Below, piece after piece: positions 43,847 through 52,545 of a stretch of 64,000 nt of DNA (the first letter of the stretch is position 1; every line of letters begins with the position of its first letter). A program made the position numbers and the translations under genes. The stretch comes from Streptomyces sp. NBC_00670 (GTDB lineage: Bacteria > Actinomycetota > Actinomycetes > Streptomycetales > Streptomycetaceae): the NCBI RefSeq assembly GCF_036226765.1, contig NZ_CP109017.1, forward strand, positions 4,040,501 to 4,104,500, read 5' to 3'. The notes under the pieces were generated by a model. It ran no database searches, had not been told where the DNA came from, and saw only the letters and a list, made by a program, of their open reading frames with translations.

Positions 43847-44713
43847 GTGAGCGCTGGGGAGTCCACTAGCGGCTCGGTGGTGCGGCGCATGCTGCTCGGG
43901 TCGCATCTCAGGCGTCTGCGGGAGTCGCGGAGCATCACCCGGGAAGCGGCCGGCTACTCGATCCGCGCCTCCGAATCGAAGATCAGCCGCATGGAGTTGG
44001 GGCGCGTGAGCTTCAAGACGCGGGACGTCGAGGACCTGCTGACGCTGTACGGCGTCGCCGACGAGGCGGAGCGCACCTCCCTGCTCTCGCTGGCGAAGGA
44101 GGCGAACGTCGCCGGGTGGTGGCACAGCTACTCGGACGTCCTGCCCAGCTGGTTCCCCACGTACATCGGCCTGGAGGGCTCGGCCCACCTCATCCGCTCC
44201 TACGAGGTGCAGTTCGTGCACGGTCTGCTGCAGACGGAGGCGTACGCCCGCGCCGTCGTCTCCCGCGGCATGGGCGGCGCGAGCGCGGCCGACGTCGACC
44301 GGCGGGTGGCGCTGCGCCTGGAGCGGCAGAAGTACCTCGTCTCCGAGAAGGCCCCCGAGTTCCACGTCGTCCTGGACGAGGCGGCGCTGCGCCGCCCCTA
44401 CGGCGACCGCGAGGTGATGCGCGGCCAGCTCCAGCACCTCATCGACATCTCCGAGCGGTCCAACGTGCGGTTGCAGGTCATGCCCTTCGGCTTCGGCGGC
44501 CACTCCGGCGAGAGCGGCGCCTTCACCCTGCTCAGCTTCCCCGAGTCCGACCTCTCGGACGTCGTCTACCTCGAGCAGCTCACCAGCGCCCTCTACCTCG
44601 ACAAGCCCGAGGACGTCGCCCAGTACGAGCAGGCGCTCAAGCAGCTCCAGCAGGACAGCCCCTCGCCCGAGGAGAGCCGCGACCTCCTGCGCGGGCTGCT
44701 CCAGCTCTCCTGA
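43847..44713 (+). CDS. XRE-family regulator, WhiJ/AbaA-like
   Basis: 288 aa. HTH at about 17-70 (LGSHLRRLRESRSITREAAGYSIRASESKISRMELGRVSFKTRDVEDLL), then the long DUF5753-type domain (GWWHSYSDVLPSWFPTYIGLEGSAHLIRSYEVQFVHGLLQTEAYARAV) common to this Streptomyces class. GTG 43847 follows GGGGAGGG. Forms a trio with the HATPase and DUF397 genes; such trios control sporulation and antibiotic genes. Confidence 0.9.
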   Translation: MSAGESTSGSVVRRMLLGSHLRRLRESRSITREAAGYSIRASESKISRMELGRVSFKTRDVEDLLTLYGVADEAERTSLLSLAKEANVAGWWHSYSDVLPSWFPTYIGLEGSAHLIRSYEVQFVHGLLQTEAYARAVVSRGMGGASAADVDRRVALRLERQKYLVSEKAPEFHVVLDEAALRRPYGDREVMRGQLQHLIDISERSNVRLQVMPFGFGGHSGESGAFTLLSFPESDLSDVVYLEQLTSALYLDKPEDVAQYEQALKQLQQDSPSPEESRDLLRGLLQLS

Positions 44714-44835
44714 GCGCACCCGGAGCCACGCCCCGGTACCCGTTCCCGTCCCTCCCGGCTCCTCCCAACTCCCGTTCCTCGCACGTACGATGACGTCATA
44801 TCGAACGTTGATCGGATGATGACTGCGAAGGCTGT

Positions 44836-44873
44836 CACGGCAGCGACAGGGATCGCACGGCAGCGACAGGGAT
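44836..44873. repeat. 20-bp direct repeat before the dehydrogenase gene
   Basis: CACGGCAGCGACAGGGAT at 44836 and again at 44856, immediately before the ribosome site. Confidence 0.8.
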
Positions 44874-44884
44874 TGAGGGAGCAC

Positions 44885-46345
44885 ATGTCGTCCTACTTCA
44901 CGGACCTGGCTCAGCAGTACATCGACGGCGAGTGGCGTCCGGGCACCGGCGGCTGGGAGATCATCGACTTCAACCCGTACGACGGCGAGAAGCTCGCGGC
45001 GATCACGACAGCCACCGTGGACGAGGTGGACCAGGCCTACCGCGCCGCCGAACGCGCCCAGCGCGACTGGGCGGCCACCAACGCCTACGCCCGCCGTGGG
45101 GTGTTCGAGAAGGCGCTGCGCCTGCTGGAGGAGCGCGAGGCGGAGATCGCCGAGCTGATCATCGCCGAGCTGGGCGGCACCCGCACCAAGGCCGGCTTCG
45201 AACTGCACCTCGCCAAGGAGTTCCTGCGCGAGGCGGCCCAGCTCACACTGACCCCCCAGGGCCGCATCCTGCCCTCGCCGACCGAGGGCAAGGAGAACCG
45301 CCTCTACCGCGTCCCCGTCGGCGTCGTCGGGGTGATCAGCCCCTTCAACTTCCCCTTCCTGCTCTCCCTGAAGTCCGTCGCCCCCGCGCTCGCGCTCGGC
45401 AACGCGGTCGTCCTCAAGCCGCACCAGGACACCCCCGTGACGGGCGGCACCCTGGTCGCGAAGCTCTTCGAGGACGCGGGGCTGCCCGGCGGCGTCCTCA
45501 ATGTCGTCGTCACCGACATCTCGGAGATAGGCGACGCCTTCCTGGAGCACCCGGTGCCCAAGGTGATCTCCTTCACCGGCTCCGACAAGGTCGGCCGGCA
45601 CGTCGCCACCGTCTGCGCCTCGCACTTCAAGCGCACGGTCCTGGAACTCGGCGGCAACAGCGCCCTGGTGGTGCTGGACGACGCCGACATCGACTACGCC
45701 GTCGACGCGGCCGTCTTCAGCCGGTACGTCCACCAGGGCCAGGTCTGCATGGCCGCCAACCGCGTCCTCGTGGACCGCTCGGTGCTGGAGGAGTTCACCG
45801 CCAAGTTCGTCGCCAAGGTGACGTCCCTCAAGACCGGCGACCCGAAGGATCCGGCCACGGTCATCGGGCCCGTCATCAACTCCTCCCAGGCCGACGCCCT
45901 CACCGGCGCCGTCGACCAGGCCGTCGAGAACGGCGCCACCGCCCTGGTGCGCGGCCGTACCACGGACAACCTGGTCGAGCCGTCCGTCCTCACCGACATC
46001 CCGGCCGGCTCGCCCCTGCTCAAGCAGGAGCTCTTCGGGCCGGTGGCGCTGCTCCTGCCGTTCGACGGCGAGGAGGAGGCCGTCCGCCTCGTCAACGACA
46101 CGCCCTACGGCCTCAGCGGCGCCGTCCACACCGGGGACGTCGAGCGCGGCGTCGCATTCGCCCAGCGGATCGACACCGGCATGTTCCACGTCAACGACGG
46201 CACCGTCCACGACGAGCCGCAGGTCCCCTTCGGCGGCGAGAAGCACTCCGGGGTGGGGAGGCTGAACGGCGAGACGACGGTGGAGGCCTTCACCACGCAG
46301 AAGTGGATCTCGGTGCAGCACGGACGCAGCCGCTTCCCGTTCTGA
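44885..46345 (+). CDS. NAD(P)-dependent aldehyde dehydrogenase
   Basis: 486 aa, full ALDH fold. Cofactor and catalytic motifs: GVISPFNFPFLL (Asn that stabilises the oxyanion), SFTGSDKVGRHV, LELGGNSALVVLDDAD (catalytic Glu) and GQVCMAANR (nucleophile Cys). It oxidises an aldehyde to the acid; the closest look is to benzaldehyde or aliphatic aldehyde dehydrogenases, substrate not determinable. ATG 44885 with GAGGGAG upstream; an in-frame ATG at 44816 lies before the direct repeat. Apparently monocistronic. Confidence 0.92.
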   Translation: MSSYFTDLAQQYIDGEWRPGTGGWEIIDFNPYDGEKLAAITTATVDEVDQAYRAAERAQRDWAATNAYARRGVFEKALRLLEEREAEIAELIIAELGGTRTKAGFELHLAKEFLREAAQLTLTPQGRILPSPTEGKENRLYRVPVGVVGVISPFNFPFLLSLKSVAPALALGNAVVLKPHQDTPVTGGTLVAKLFEDAGLPGGVLNVVVTDISEIGDAFLEHPVPKVISFTGSDKVGRHVATVCASHFKRTVLELGGNSALVVLDDADIDYAVDAAVFSRYVHQGQVCMAANRVLVDRSVLEEFTAKFVAKVTSLKTGDPKDPATVIGPVINSSQADALTGAVDQAVENGATALVRGRTTDNLVEPSVLTDIPAGSPLLKQELFGPVALLLPFDGEEEAVRLVNDTPYGLSGAVHTGDVERGVAFAQRIDTGMFHVNDGTVHDEPQVPFGGEKHSGVGRLNGETTVEAFTTQKWISVQHGRSRFPF

Positions 46346-46491
46346 GACCCACAGGAGCATCCCAGGGGGCGCACAGGGCATCCTGGTGGCACCCGTGGAA
46401 CCTGGCGGGGACACCGTGCGTTGATAGCTTTGACCGGCCGTACCTTTCTCGGGTGCGGCCGTACCCCCTCACTCCTCGGGAGCCCGGAACC

Positions 46492-47454
46492 GTGCAGACG
46501 CTTGCCCTCGGACCGAGCTGGCTGGATCCGAATCACCTCCTCGACACGTTCGGCATCTGGGGCCTGCTCCTCATCGTCTTCGCCGAGTCGGGCCTGCTCA
46601 TCGGTTTCTTCCTGCCGGGCGACTCGCTGCTGTTCACCTGCGGCCTGCTGATCACCTCGCACCAGATGGACTTCCCGCTGTGGGGGGCGATCGCGCTGAT
46701 CTGCGTCGCCGCGGTCCTGGGCGACCAGGCGGGCTACATGTTCGGCAAGAAGGTCGGCCCCTCGCTCTTCAACCGGCCGGACTCCCGCCTGTTCAAGCAG
46801 GAGAACGTCGTCAAGGCGCACGAGTTCTTCGAGAAGTACGGCCCGAAGTCCCTGGTGCTGGCCCGTTTCGTACCCGTCGTCCGTACGTTCACCCCGATCA
46901 TCGCGGGCGTCAGCGGCATGCGGTACCGCTCGTTCGTCGTCTTCAACGTCATCGGCGGCGTCCTGTGGGGCGCGGGCGTGACACTGCTCGGCTCCTGGCT
47001 GGGCAAGATCGACGCGGTCAAGAACAACATCGAGGCGATCCTCATCCTGATCGTCCTCGTCTCGGTGATCCCGATCGCCATCGAGTACCTGCGCGCCCGT
47101 TCGAAGGCGAAGAAGAACCCCCCCGAGGCCGCGCCCCGGCCGGTGCCGGCCGGACAGGCGGCGCACGGCTCCCCCCAGCACCCCCCGATGGACGACGCCA
47201 CCACCCGCCTGCGCGCCGTCCCCCCGGCCCACCGGGACCAGCGCTACGGCAACGGAAACGGCAACGCCGGGCAGCAGCAGCCGTACGGCGACCAGCAGGG
47301 GTACGGCGACCAGCAGCACTACGGCGGACAGCAGGGGTACGACCAGCAGTACGGCTACCAGGACCACGGACACCGGGACTACGGCCAGGAGCAGCAGTAC
47401 CCCCAGCAGTACGACGGCTACGACCAGCGGCAGTACCCGTACAACCAGGGCTGA
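46492..47454 (+). CDS. DedA-family membrane protein with Gln/Tyr/Gly-rich tail
   Basis: 320 aa. DedA/VTT core to about residue 210: FAESGLLIGFFLPGDSLLF (conserved Glu and PGDS loop), GDQAGYMFGKKVG, LARFVPVVRTFTPIIAGVSGM and GGVLWGAGVTLLG. DedA proteins are proton-linked lipid (C55-P or PE) flippases. The last 90 residues are low complexity with repeated QQGYGDQQ and QQYGYQ. GTG start. The frame extends upstream only as a shadow of the dehydrogenase. Confidence 0.9.
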   Translation: MQTLALGPSWLDPNHLLDTFGIWGLLLIVFAESGLLIGFFLPGDSLLFTCGLLITSHQMDFPLWGAIALICVAAVLGDQAGYMFGKKVGPSLFNRPDSRLFKQENVVKAHEFFEKYGPKSLVLARFVPVVRTFTPIIAGVSGMRYRSFVVFNVIGGVLWGAGVTLLGSWLGKIDAVKNNIEAILILIVLVSVIPIAIEYLRARSKAKKNPPEAAPRPVPAGQAAHGSPQHPPMDDATTRLRAVPPAHRDQRYGNGNGNAGQQQPYGDQQGYGDQQHYGGQQGYDQQYGYQDHGHRDYGQEQQYPQQYDGYDQRQYPYNQG

Positions 47455-47473
47455 GCGAGGGGCGCGGGGAACC

Positions 47474-49297
47474 CTAGAACCCCCGCGTCCGCTTCGCGGC
47501 CCGCCGTCCCTCCGCCGTGCCGACCCGCAGGAACAGTCGGGAGACCTCCGCCCCCAGGTTGACGCCGATCGCGATGGCCATGGACAGCGCCACCGCCTTG
47601 GTGAGCGACACCAACCCGCCGTCGACGTCGCTCTGGGCGATGCCCAGCAGCCCGAAGTACGTCGCCGAACCGGGCAGCAGCGGTCCGATCGCCGCCGTGG
47701 TGAACGGCAGCGCGGACGCGAACCGGTAGCGGGACAGCAACTGCCCGAAGAGGCCGACGAGGCCGGCCGCCGCGGCCGTGGACGCCACCGGTGACAGGTC
47801 GCCCGCGTAGTACATGGCCCCGTAGACCGACCAGGCCACCCCGCCGTTGAGGGTGACCAGCAGCACCGTGGACCGCTCCTGCTGGAGCAGCACCGCGAAG
47901 GTCAGCGACAGCAGCATGGAGGCGGCGAGCTGCCACCCCGGCCGCTCGACGCCGCTCAGCGCCGCGTCCGGATTGAGCTTGGCGCCCAGGGTGACGCCGA
48001 AGTACAGCACCATCAGGACGCCGACGACGATGCCGGTGAAGAAGTACATGACCTCCAGCAGGCGCGCGGAGGCGGTGATGTAGAAGCCGGTCAGCCCGTC
48101 CTGCACGCCCGCCACCAGCGCCCGCCCAGGCAGCAGCGCGAACAGGCCACCGGTGATGACGGCGGACGCCTTCACGTCGACGTGCGCGAGCGTGAGGGCG
48201 ACGCCGATCGCGGCCGGGGGCGTGGCGGCCACCGTGAACTGGTAGAACTCGGGCAGCCCGCGCCCGGCGCACAGCCAGGCGAGCCGGTCGCCGAGCATCG
48301 CGCCCGCCGCCGCGGCGACGAACACGAACAGTCCGCCGCCGACCAGTACCGAGGCCGCGCCCGCGAGCAGCCCGCTCGCCACGGTCAGCGCCCAGCCGGG
48401 GTACGGGTGCCGGTTGCGCCGTATCTCCGCGAGCCGCCGGTAGGCCTCCTCCAGGGAGATCTCCGTCTCGTCGTCACTGAGGTCGTCGACGAGCTGGAAG
48501 ACGGCGGCCAGCCGGGTGTAGTCGGTGCCGCGGCGGCGCACCACGCGGGAGGCCGAGACCGGGTCGTCGACCAGGGACGGCTGGTACGAGACCGACAGCA
48601 GCGTGAAGGTGACGTTGGGCTCGCAGCGGTCCAGGCCGTAGGAGCGGCAGACCGCGAACATCGCCGCCTCGACGTCCTCGGCGCCCTCGCCGCCCGCGAG
48701 CAGCAGTTCGCCGATGCGGAGGGTGAGGTCGAGGACGCGCGGCACGGCCGGGCCCGGCTCGTCGGCGCGCCGTACGGTCTCCAGGGCGGGGCGTTCGGTG
48801 ACGGACATGCGCAGCATCGCACGCATCCGGTCCTGCCAGGGCGCCTCCTTGGTGAGCTTCACCAGGGGCACGCCGGTGGGCGGGGTGAAGGCGTGGAGGG
48901 CGTCCCGGGCGCTGTACGTGCGCGGGGGGCTGAACGCGGAGCCCTCGGGCTCGGCGGGCGGAGCCTGCGGCACGTCGAGGCCGCTCGGCACGGCGAACTC
49001 GGAGGTGGTCTCGGGCTCGGCGGCGGGCGCCTGCGGGACGTCCAGGCCCGCGGGGATCGCGAACTCGGACGTCGTCGACGACTCGCTGTCACCCGGTGCG
49101 CCGTGGGTGCCCTGGGTGCCCGGTGCGCCGTGGGCGCCGTGGGCTCCCGTCACGACCGCCGCCGGGGGAACGAACGCGCTGCGTGCCTCGTCCGACCGCG
49201 GCTTGCGGTCGTCCGCCTCGCCCTCCGCCACCAGTTCGCCCCACCTTCCGCCCGCGGGTCCCGATCCCTGCACCTCCGGTACGGGTACTCCCCGCAC
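47474..49297 (-). CDS. ThrE-like threonine/serine exporter family protein
   Basis: 607 aa. N-terminal 150 residues are disordered, with a duplicated block (TTSEFAIPAGLDVPQAPAAEPE and TTSEFAVPSGLDVPQAPPAEPE). Then the DUF1212 domain (LLLAGGEGAEDVEAAMFAVCRSYGLDRCEPNVTFTLL) and about ten membrane helices ending in the DUF3815 part. This is the ThrE layout, exporting Thr or Ser. GTG 49297 given; a GTG at 49231 is possible. Ends 20 bp from the convergent dedA gene. Confidence 0.87.
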   Translation of the reverse strand: MRGVPVPEVQGSGPAGGRWGELVAEGEADDRKPRSDEARSAFVPPAAVVTGAHGAHGAPGTQGTHGAPGDSESSTTSEFAIPAGLDVPQAPAAEPETTSEFAVPSGLDVPQAPPAEPEGSAFSPPRTYSARDALHAFTPPTGVPLVKLTKEAPWQDRMRAMLRMSVTERPALETVRRADEPGPAVPRVLDLTLRIGELLLAGGEGAEDVEAAMFAVCRSYGLDRCEPNVTFTLLSVSYQPSLVDDPVSASRVVRRRGTDYTRLAAVFQLVDDLSDDETEISLEEAYRRLAEIRRNRHPYPGWALTVASGLLAGAASVLVGGGLFVFVAAAAGAMLGDRLAWLCAGRGLPEFYQFTVAATPPAAIGVALTLAHVDVKASAVITGGLFALLPGRALVAGVQDGLTGFYITASARLLEVMYFFTGIVVGVLMVLYFGVTLGAKLNPDAALSGVERPGWQLAASMLLSLTFAVLLQQERSTVLLVTLNGGVAWSVYGAMYYAGDLSPVASTAAAAGLVGLFGQLLSRYRFASALPFTTAAIGPLLPGSATYFGLLGIAQSDVDGGLVSLTKAVALSMAIAIGVNLGAEVSRLFLRVGTAEGRRAAKRTRGF

Positions 49298-49321
49298 GCC
49301 TCAGTATGCGCACGACATGCC

Positions 49322-49359
49322 AACGGGCCGCGTCACCCGTAAGAGTCACGCGGCCCGTT
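49322..49359 (-). terminator. ppa terminator
   Basis: Perfect 12-bp inverted repeat AACGGGCCGCGT (49322-49333) with ACGCGGCCCGTT (49348-49359), downstream of ppa and just before the exporter gene start. Confidence 0.75.
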
Positions 49360-49377
49360 CGGTACGGCGGGGGAGGG

Positions 49378-49869
49378 TCAGTGACCCCCGTGCTCCTCGG
49401 CACGCTTGTACGACCGCTCGATCTCGGCCTCGGCGTCCGTGCGACCGACCCAGTTGGCGCCCTCGACCGACTTGCCGGGCTCGAGGTCCTTGTAGACCTC
49501 GAAGAAGTGCTGGATCTCCAGGCGGTCGAACTCGGACACGTGGTGGATGTCCCGCAGGTGCTCCACGCGCGGGTCCGAGGCCGGGACGCACAGCAGCTTG
49601 TCGTCGCCGCCGGCCTCGTCGGTCATCCGGAACATGCCGATGGTGCGGCACTTGATGAGGCAGCCGGGGAAGGTCGGCTCCTCCAGCAGGACAAGGGCGT
49701 CCAGCGGGTCGCCGTCCTCGCCGAGGGTGTTCTCGACGAAGCCGTAGTCGGCCGGGTAGCTGGTCGAGGTGAAGAGTCGACGGTCCAGGCGGATCCGACC
49801 GGTCTCGTGGTCCACCTCGTACTTGTTCCGCGAACCCTTCGGGATCTCGATCGTGACGTCGAACTCCAC
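49378..49869 (-). CDS. ppa: Inorganic pyrophosphatase (family I)
   Basis: 163 aa soluble enzyme that splits PPi to phosphate. Conserved: VTIEIPKGSRNKYE, YPADYGFVENTLGEDGDPLDALVL with the metal-binding Asp set in DGDPLD, and KDLEPGKSVEGANWVGR. GTG 49869 is preferred because GGAGGAG lies seven bases upstream, giving the usual family length; ATGs at 49884 and 49893 are alternatives. The window thus has both soluble Ppa and membrane HppA. Confidence 0.95.
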   Translation of the reverse strand: MEFDVTIEIPKGSRNKYEVDHETGRIRLDRRLFTSTSYPADYGFVENTLGEDGDPLDALVLLEEPTFPGCLIKCRTIGMFRMTDEAGGDDKLLCVPASDPRVEHLRDIHHVSEFDRLEIQHFFEVYKDLEPGKSVEGANWVGRTDAEAEIERSYKRAEEHGGH

Positions 49870-49954
49870 CGGTGGCTCCTCCATGATCAACACATAGTTC
49901 TGGTGGTTAAGTGTCCCTCACGCATGTGTGTGATCGCGAAAGGGGCTGGTGGTC

Positions 49955-50098
49955 GTGCCGGAGCTGAGGGCCTGGCCGGCCGCGCACCCGCGCCCGGCGC
50001 GGTTCGCGGAGGCCGTGCCGGAACAGAGGGTGGCACGAACCGAGCACACGGTGACACCGCGTGTGGCGCGGATCACGAGAGAGGGGGCTCCCTCGTGA
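49955..50098 (+). CDS. 47-aa ORF coupled to dacB, possibly a displaced dacB N-terminus
   Basis: GTG with AAAGGGGCTGG upstream; stop overlaps the dacB GTG as GTGA. The sequence starts MPELRAWPAAHPRP and is Arg/Ala/Pro-rich (VTPRVARITREG). From memory, related D-Ala-D-Ala carboxypeptidases in Streptomyces begin with a similar MPELR stretch, so this may be the original N-terminus cut off by a frameshift. Otherwise it is a coupling leader. Confidence 0.4.
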   Translation: MPELRAWPAAHPRPARFAEAVPEQRVARTEHTVTPRVARITREGAPS

Positions 50099-52347
50099 CA
50101 CACCTCACAAGCTCGGGTGCCTCGGAGTCGAACGGCAGGCCGGAGCCGAGCGGCACACCGGGGGAGGCGGCCACCGACGCCAACTCCACCGAGCCGCTCC
50201 CGGCTCCCGGAGCCACGGCAGAGCCCGCGTCCCCGACGCCGGACGGCACCGCAGGGGGCGGGACGGCCGGGGCCCCTGGAACCCCCGAGACGCCGACCGA
50301 TCCGGGATCTACGGCTCCGACGGCCCCGGCTGCGGCGGCCGCGGTCCCCGCGCCCCCAGCGCGGGCAACCGTCGGGGAAGGCGCTGCCGGGGCGACGGCG
50401 GGCCCGGCCTCCCGGGCCACGGCGGAGGCGACGGCATCGGTGGCGGGGCCGGACCGCACCGCCGCGAGCGGGGCCGCCCGGGACCTCCCGGAGCCGGCCG
50501 CCGAGGCCGGCCCGGAGCCTGCGGCCTCGGCCGACGCGGAGCCCGCGTCGGAGCGGGACGGCACCGCCGTGCACGGAGGCGGCGGGGTCATTCCGTACCC
50601 GGCTCCCGGGGACGGCCCGGGGCCTGCGGCTCGGGTTGATCCGGGTGCTCCCCCGGAGCCGGTCGGCAGTGCCGCGAGCGGGGCCGTCCGGGAAGCCGCC
50701 GATCCGGAGCGTGCGGCTGCGGGCGGCCGGGCCGCTGCGGCAGGCGTCGATTCGGCGCCGCGGGAGACGGACGTGGCTGCCGGGGCGGCTGCGGGCCCGG
50801 GCTCCCGGGCCCTCGCGTCGGCTCCGGAGCGGGACGGCGCGTTCGTGGGCGTCGTGCGCGTCGCGCGGGGTGGGTACGCCCGCGTCGTGCGCGGCGTGCG
50901 GCGTGGGCGTGGGGACCTCGCGCGCGCCGTGCGTTCGCTGCGTGCGCGCTCGGCGCGGCTCACCACCGTGCAGTTCGTCGCCGTGGCCGTCGTCGTCGGG
51001 ATGGCGCTCGCCGCCGGGGCGGTGACCGCCGCCGGTCCCTGGAGCGCCGGCGGGCAGCGCGTCGCCGAGCGGGAGCGCGCCGGGGCCGGCACGGACCACG
51101 GCTCCGGCAGCCGCGCGGGCGCCCCCCGCCCCGCCCCCAGCGCCGCCGCCGTCCTGGCCGGCCTCGACCGCACGCCGCCCACCGGCAAGAGCCTCGCCGA
51201 CATTCTCGACCCGCTGCTGAGCGACCCCTCGCTCGGCGACCACCGTGGGGCCGCCGTCGTCGACGTCGCCACCGGGAGACGTCTGTACGCCAAGGACGCC
51301 GACGCCGGGCTCACCCCCGCCTCCACCACCAAGATCGCCACCGCCGTCGCCGCGCTCTCCGCCCTCGGCCCCGACCACCGCCTCACCACCCGCACCGTCC
51401 TGGAGCCCGGCACCAAGAAGGTCGTCCTCGTCGGCGGCGGCGACCCCACCCTCACCGCACGCAAGAAGGCCGACGGCTGGGCCAGCCTGCGCACGCTCGC
51501 CGACACCACCGCCGCCGCGCTGAAGAAGCGCCACCTGACCTCCGTGACCCTGACGTACGACATCTCCCTCTACGCCGGCACCTCCCGGCACCCCCTCGGC
51601 GTCAACGAGAACCTCGCCGCCGTCACCCCGCTGACGGCCGACGAGGGCCGCCTGGACGACTCCACGAGCGGCCCCGCCCCCCGCGCCGCCGACCCGGCCG
51701 ACGCCGCCGCCCACCGCTTCGCCGCCCTGCTCGAAGGCCACGGCGTCAAGGCCACCCCGGACGGCTCCGCCGAGGCCACCGACCGCGCGGAGGCCCTGGC
51801 CTCCGTCCAGTCGCCGCCGCTCACCGCCGTCGTCGAACGCATGCTCACCCACAGCGACAACGACATCGCCGAGGCCCTGGCCCGCCAGACCGCCCTCGGC
51901 ACCGGTGGCAGGGGCAGCTTCGCGGGCGGCGCCGCGGCCGTCGGCGCCCAGGTGAAGAAGCTCGGACTGCCGGTCGGGGGCGCGGAGTTCCACGACGGCA
52001 GCGGCCTCGACCGCCGCGACAAGCTCACCGCCCGCCTGCTGACCTCCCTGCTCGCCCTGGCCGGCTCGAAGGACCACCCCGAACTCCGCCCGGTCCTCAC
52101 CGGCCTGCCCGTCGCCGGCTTCACCGGCACCCTCAGCGACCGCTACGAGTCCACCGACTCCCGCGCCGGCACCGGCCTCGTCCGCGCCAAGACCGGCTCC
52201 CTCACCGGCGTCAACACCCTCGCCGGCACGGTCGTCGACACGGACGGCCACCTCCTCGCCTTCGCCTTACTCACCGAGAACTCCATGAACCAACCCGAAG
52301 CCCGAGCCGCCCTCGACCGCGCAGCGGCCCGCCTGGCGAGCCAATGA
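50095..52347 (+). CDS. dacB: D-alanyl-D-alanine carboxypeptidase/endopeptidase, PBP4 (S13) family
   Basis: 750 aa. Residues 1 to about 290 are Ala/Pro/Glu/Gly-rich, disordered and presumably cytoplasmic; then a membrane helix (TTVQFVAVAVVVGMALAAGA) and the outer S13 domain with active-site motifs STTK (PASTTKIATA), SDN (HSDNDIAEAL) and KTG (RAKTGSLTG). It trims peptidoglycan peptides. Family length is usually 450-500. Codon 725 is TTA (52267), the bldA codon. GTG start overlaps the 47-aa ORF. Confidence 0.88.
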   Translation: MTHLTSSGASESNGRPEPSGTPGEAATDANSTEPLPAPGATAEPASPTPDGTAGGGTAGAPGTPETPTDPGSTAPTAPAAAAAVPAPPARATVGEGAAGATAGPASRATAEATASVAGPDRTAASGAARDLPEPAAEAGPEPAASADAEPASERDGTAVHGGGGVIPYPAPGDGPGPAARVDPGAPPEPVGSAASGAVREAADPERAAAGGRAAAAGVDSAPRETDVAAGAAAGPGSRALASAPERDGAFVGVVRVARGGYARVVRGVRRGRGDLARAVRSLRARSARLTTVQFVAVAVVVGMALAAGAVTAAGPWSAGGQRVAERERAGAGTDHGSGSRAGAPRPAPSAAAVLAGLDRTPPTGKSLADILDPLLSDPSLGDHRGAAVVDVATGRRLYAKDADAGLTPASTTKIATAVAALSALGPDHRLTTRTVLEPGTKKVVLVGGGDPTLTARKKADGWASLRTLADTTAAALKKRHLTSVTLTYDISLYAGTSRHPLGVNENLAAVTPLTADEGRLDDSTSGPAPRAADPADAAAHRFAALLEGHGVKATPDGSAEATDRAEALASVQSPPLTAVVERMLTHSDNDIAEALARQTALGTGGRGSFAGGAAAVGAQVKKLGLPVGGAEFHDGSGLDRRDKLTARLLTSLLALAGSKDHPELRPVLTGLPVAGFTGTLSDRYESTDSRAGTGLVRAKTGSLTGVNTLAGTVVDTDGHLLAFALLTENSMNQPEARAALDRAAARLASQ

Positions 52348-52375
52348 CACCAGGCGCCGGCACCCGCGCCCCAAA

Positions 52376-52450
52376 GGGGCGCGGGGCTGTGACATGTGCG
52401 GCTCCGCCGCGCGGGCGCGAGCAACCACAAACCGGCCGTCAGCCGCCAAG
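52376..52450. repeat. G+C-rich interspersed intergenic repeat (copy B)
   Basis: AAGGGGCGCGGGGCTGTG then GTGCGGCTCCGCCGCG, the same order as copy A at 21887. Confidence 0.7.
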
Positions 52451-52545
52451 ACACCGCAAGGGGCAGGACAGAACGCGCCCGGGGTCAGAAGGGGCGCCCC
52501 CCTTCCACCTGCCCCCAGCGGCAGCGCTCCCGTACGGTTGAACAC

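Noticed and set aside
43253..46414. 1053-codon minus-strand frame across the HATPase, XRE and dehydrogenase genes
   Set aside because: Covers three recognised genes in antiphase and has no motif or ribosome site.
49918..52251. 777-codon minus-strand frame across dacB
   Set aside because: Gly/Ala/Val/Arg shadow of the Ala/Pro-rich coding strand.
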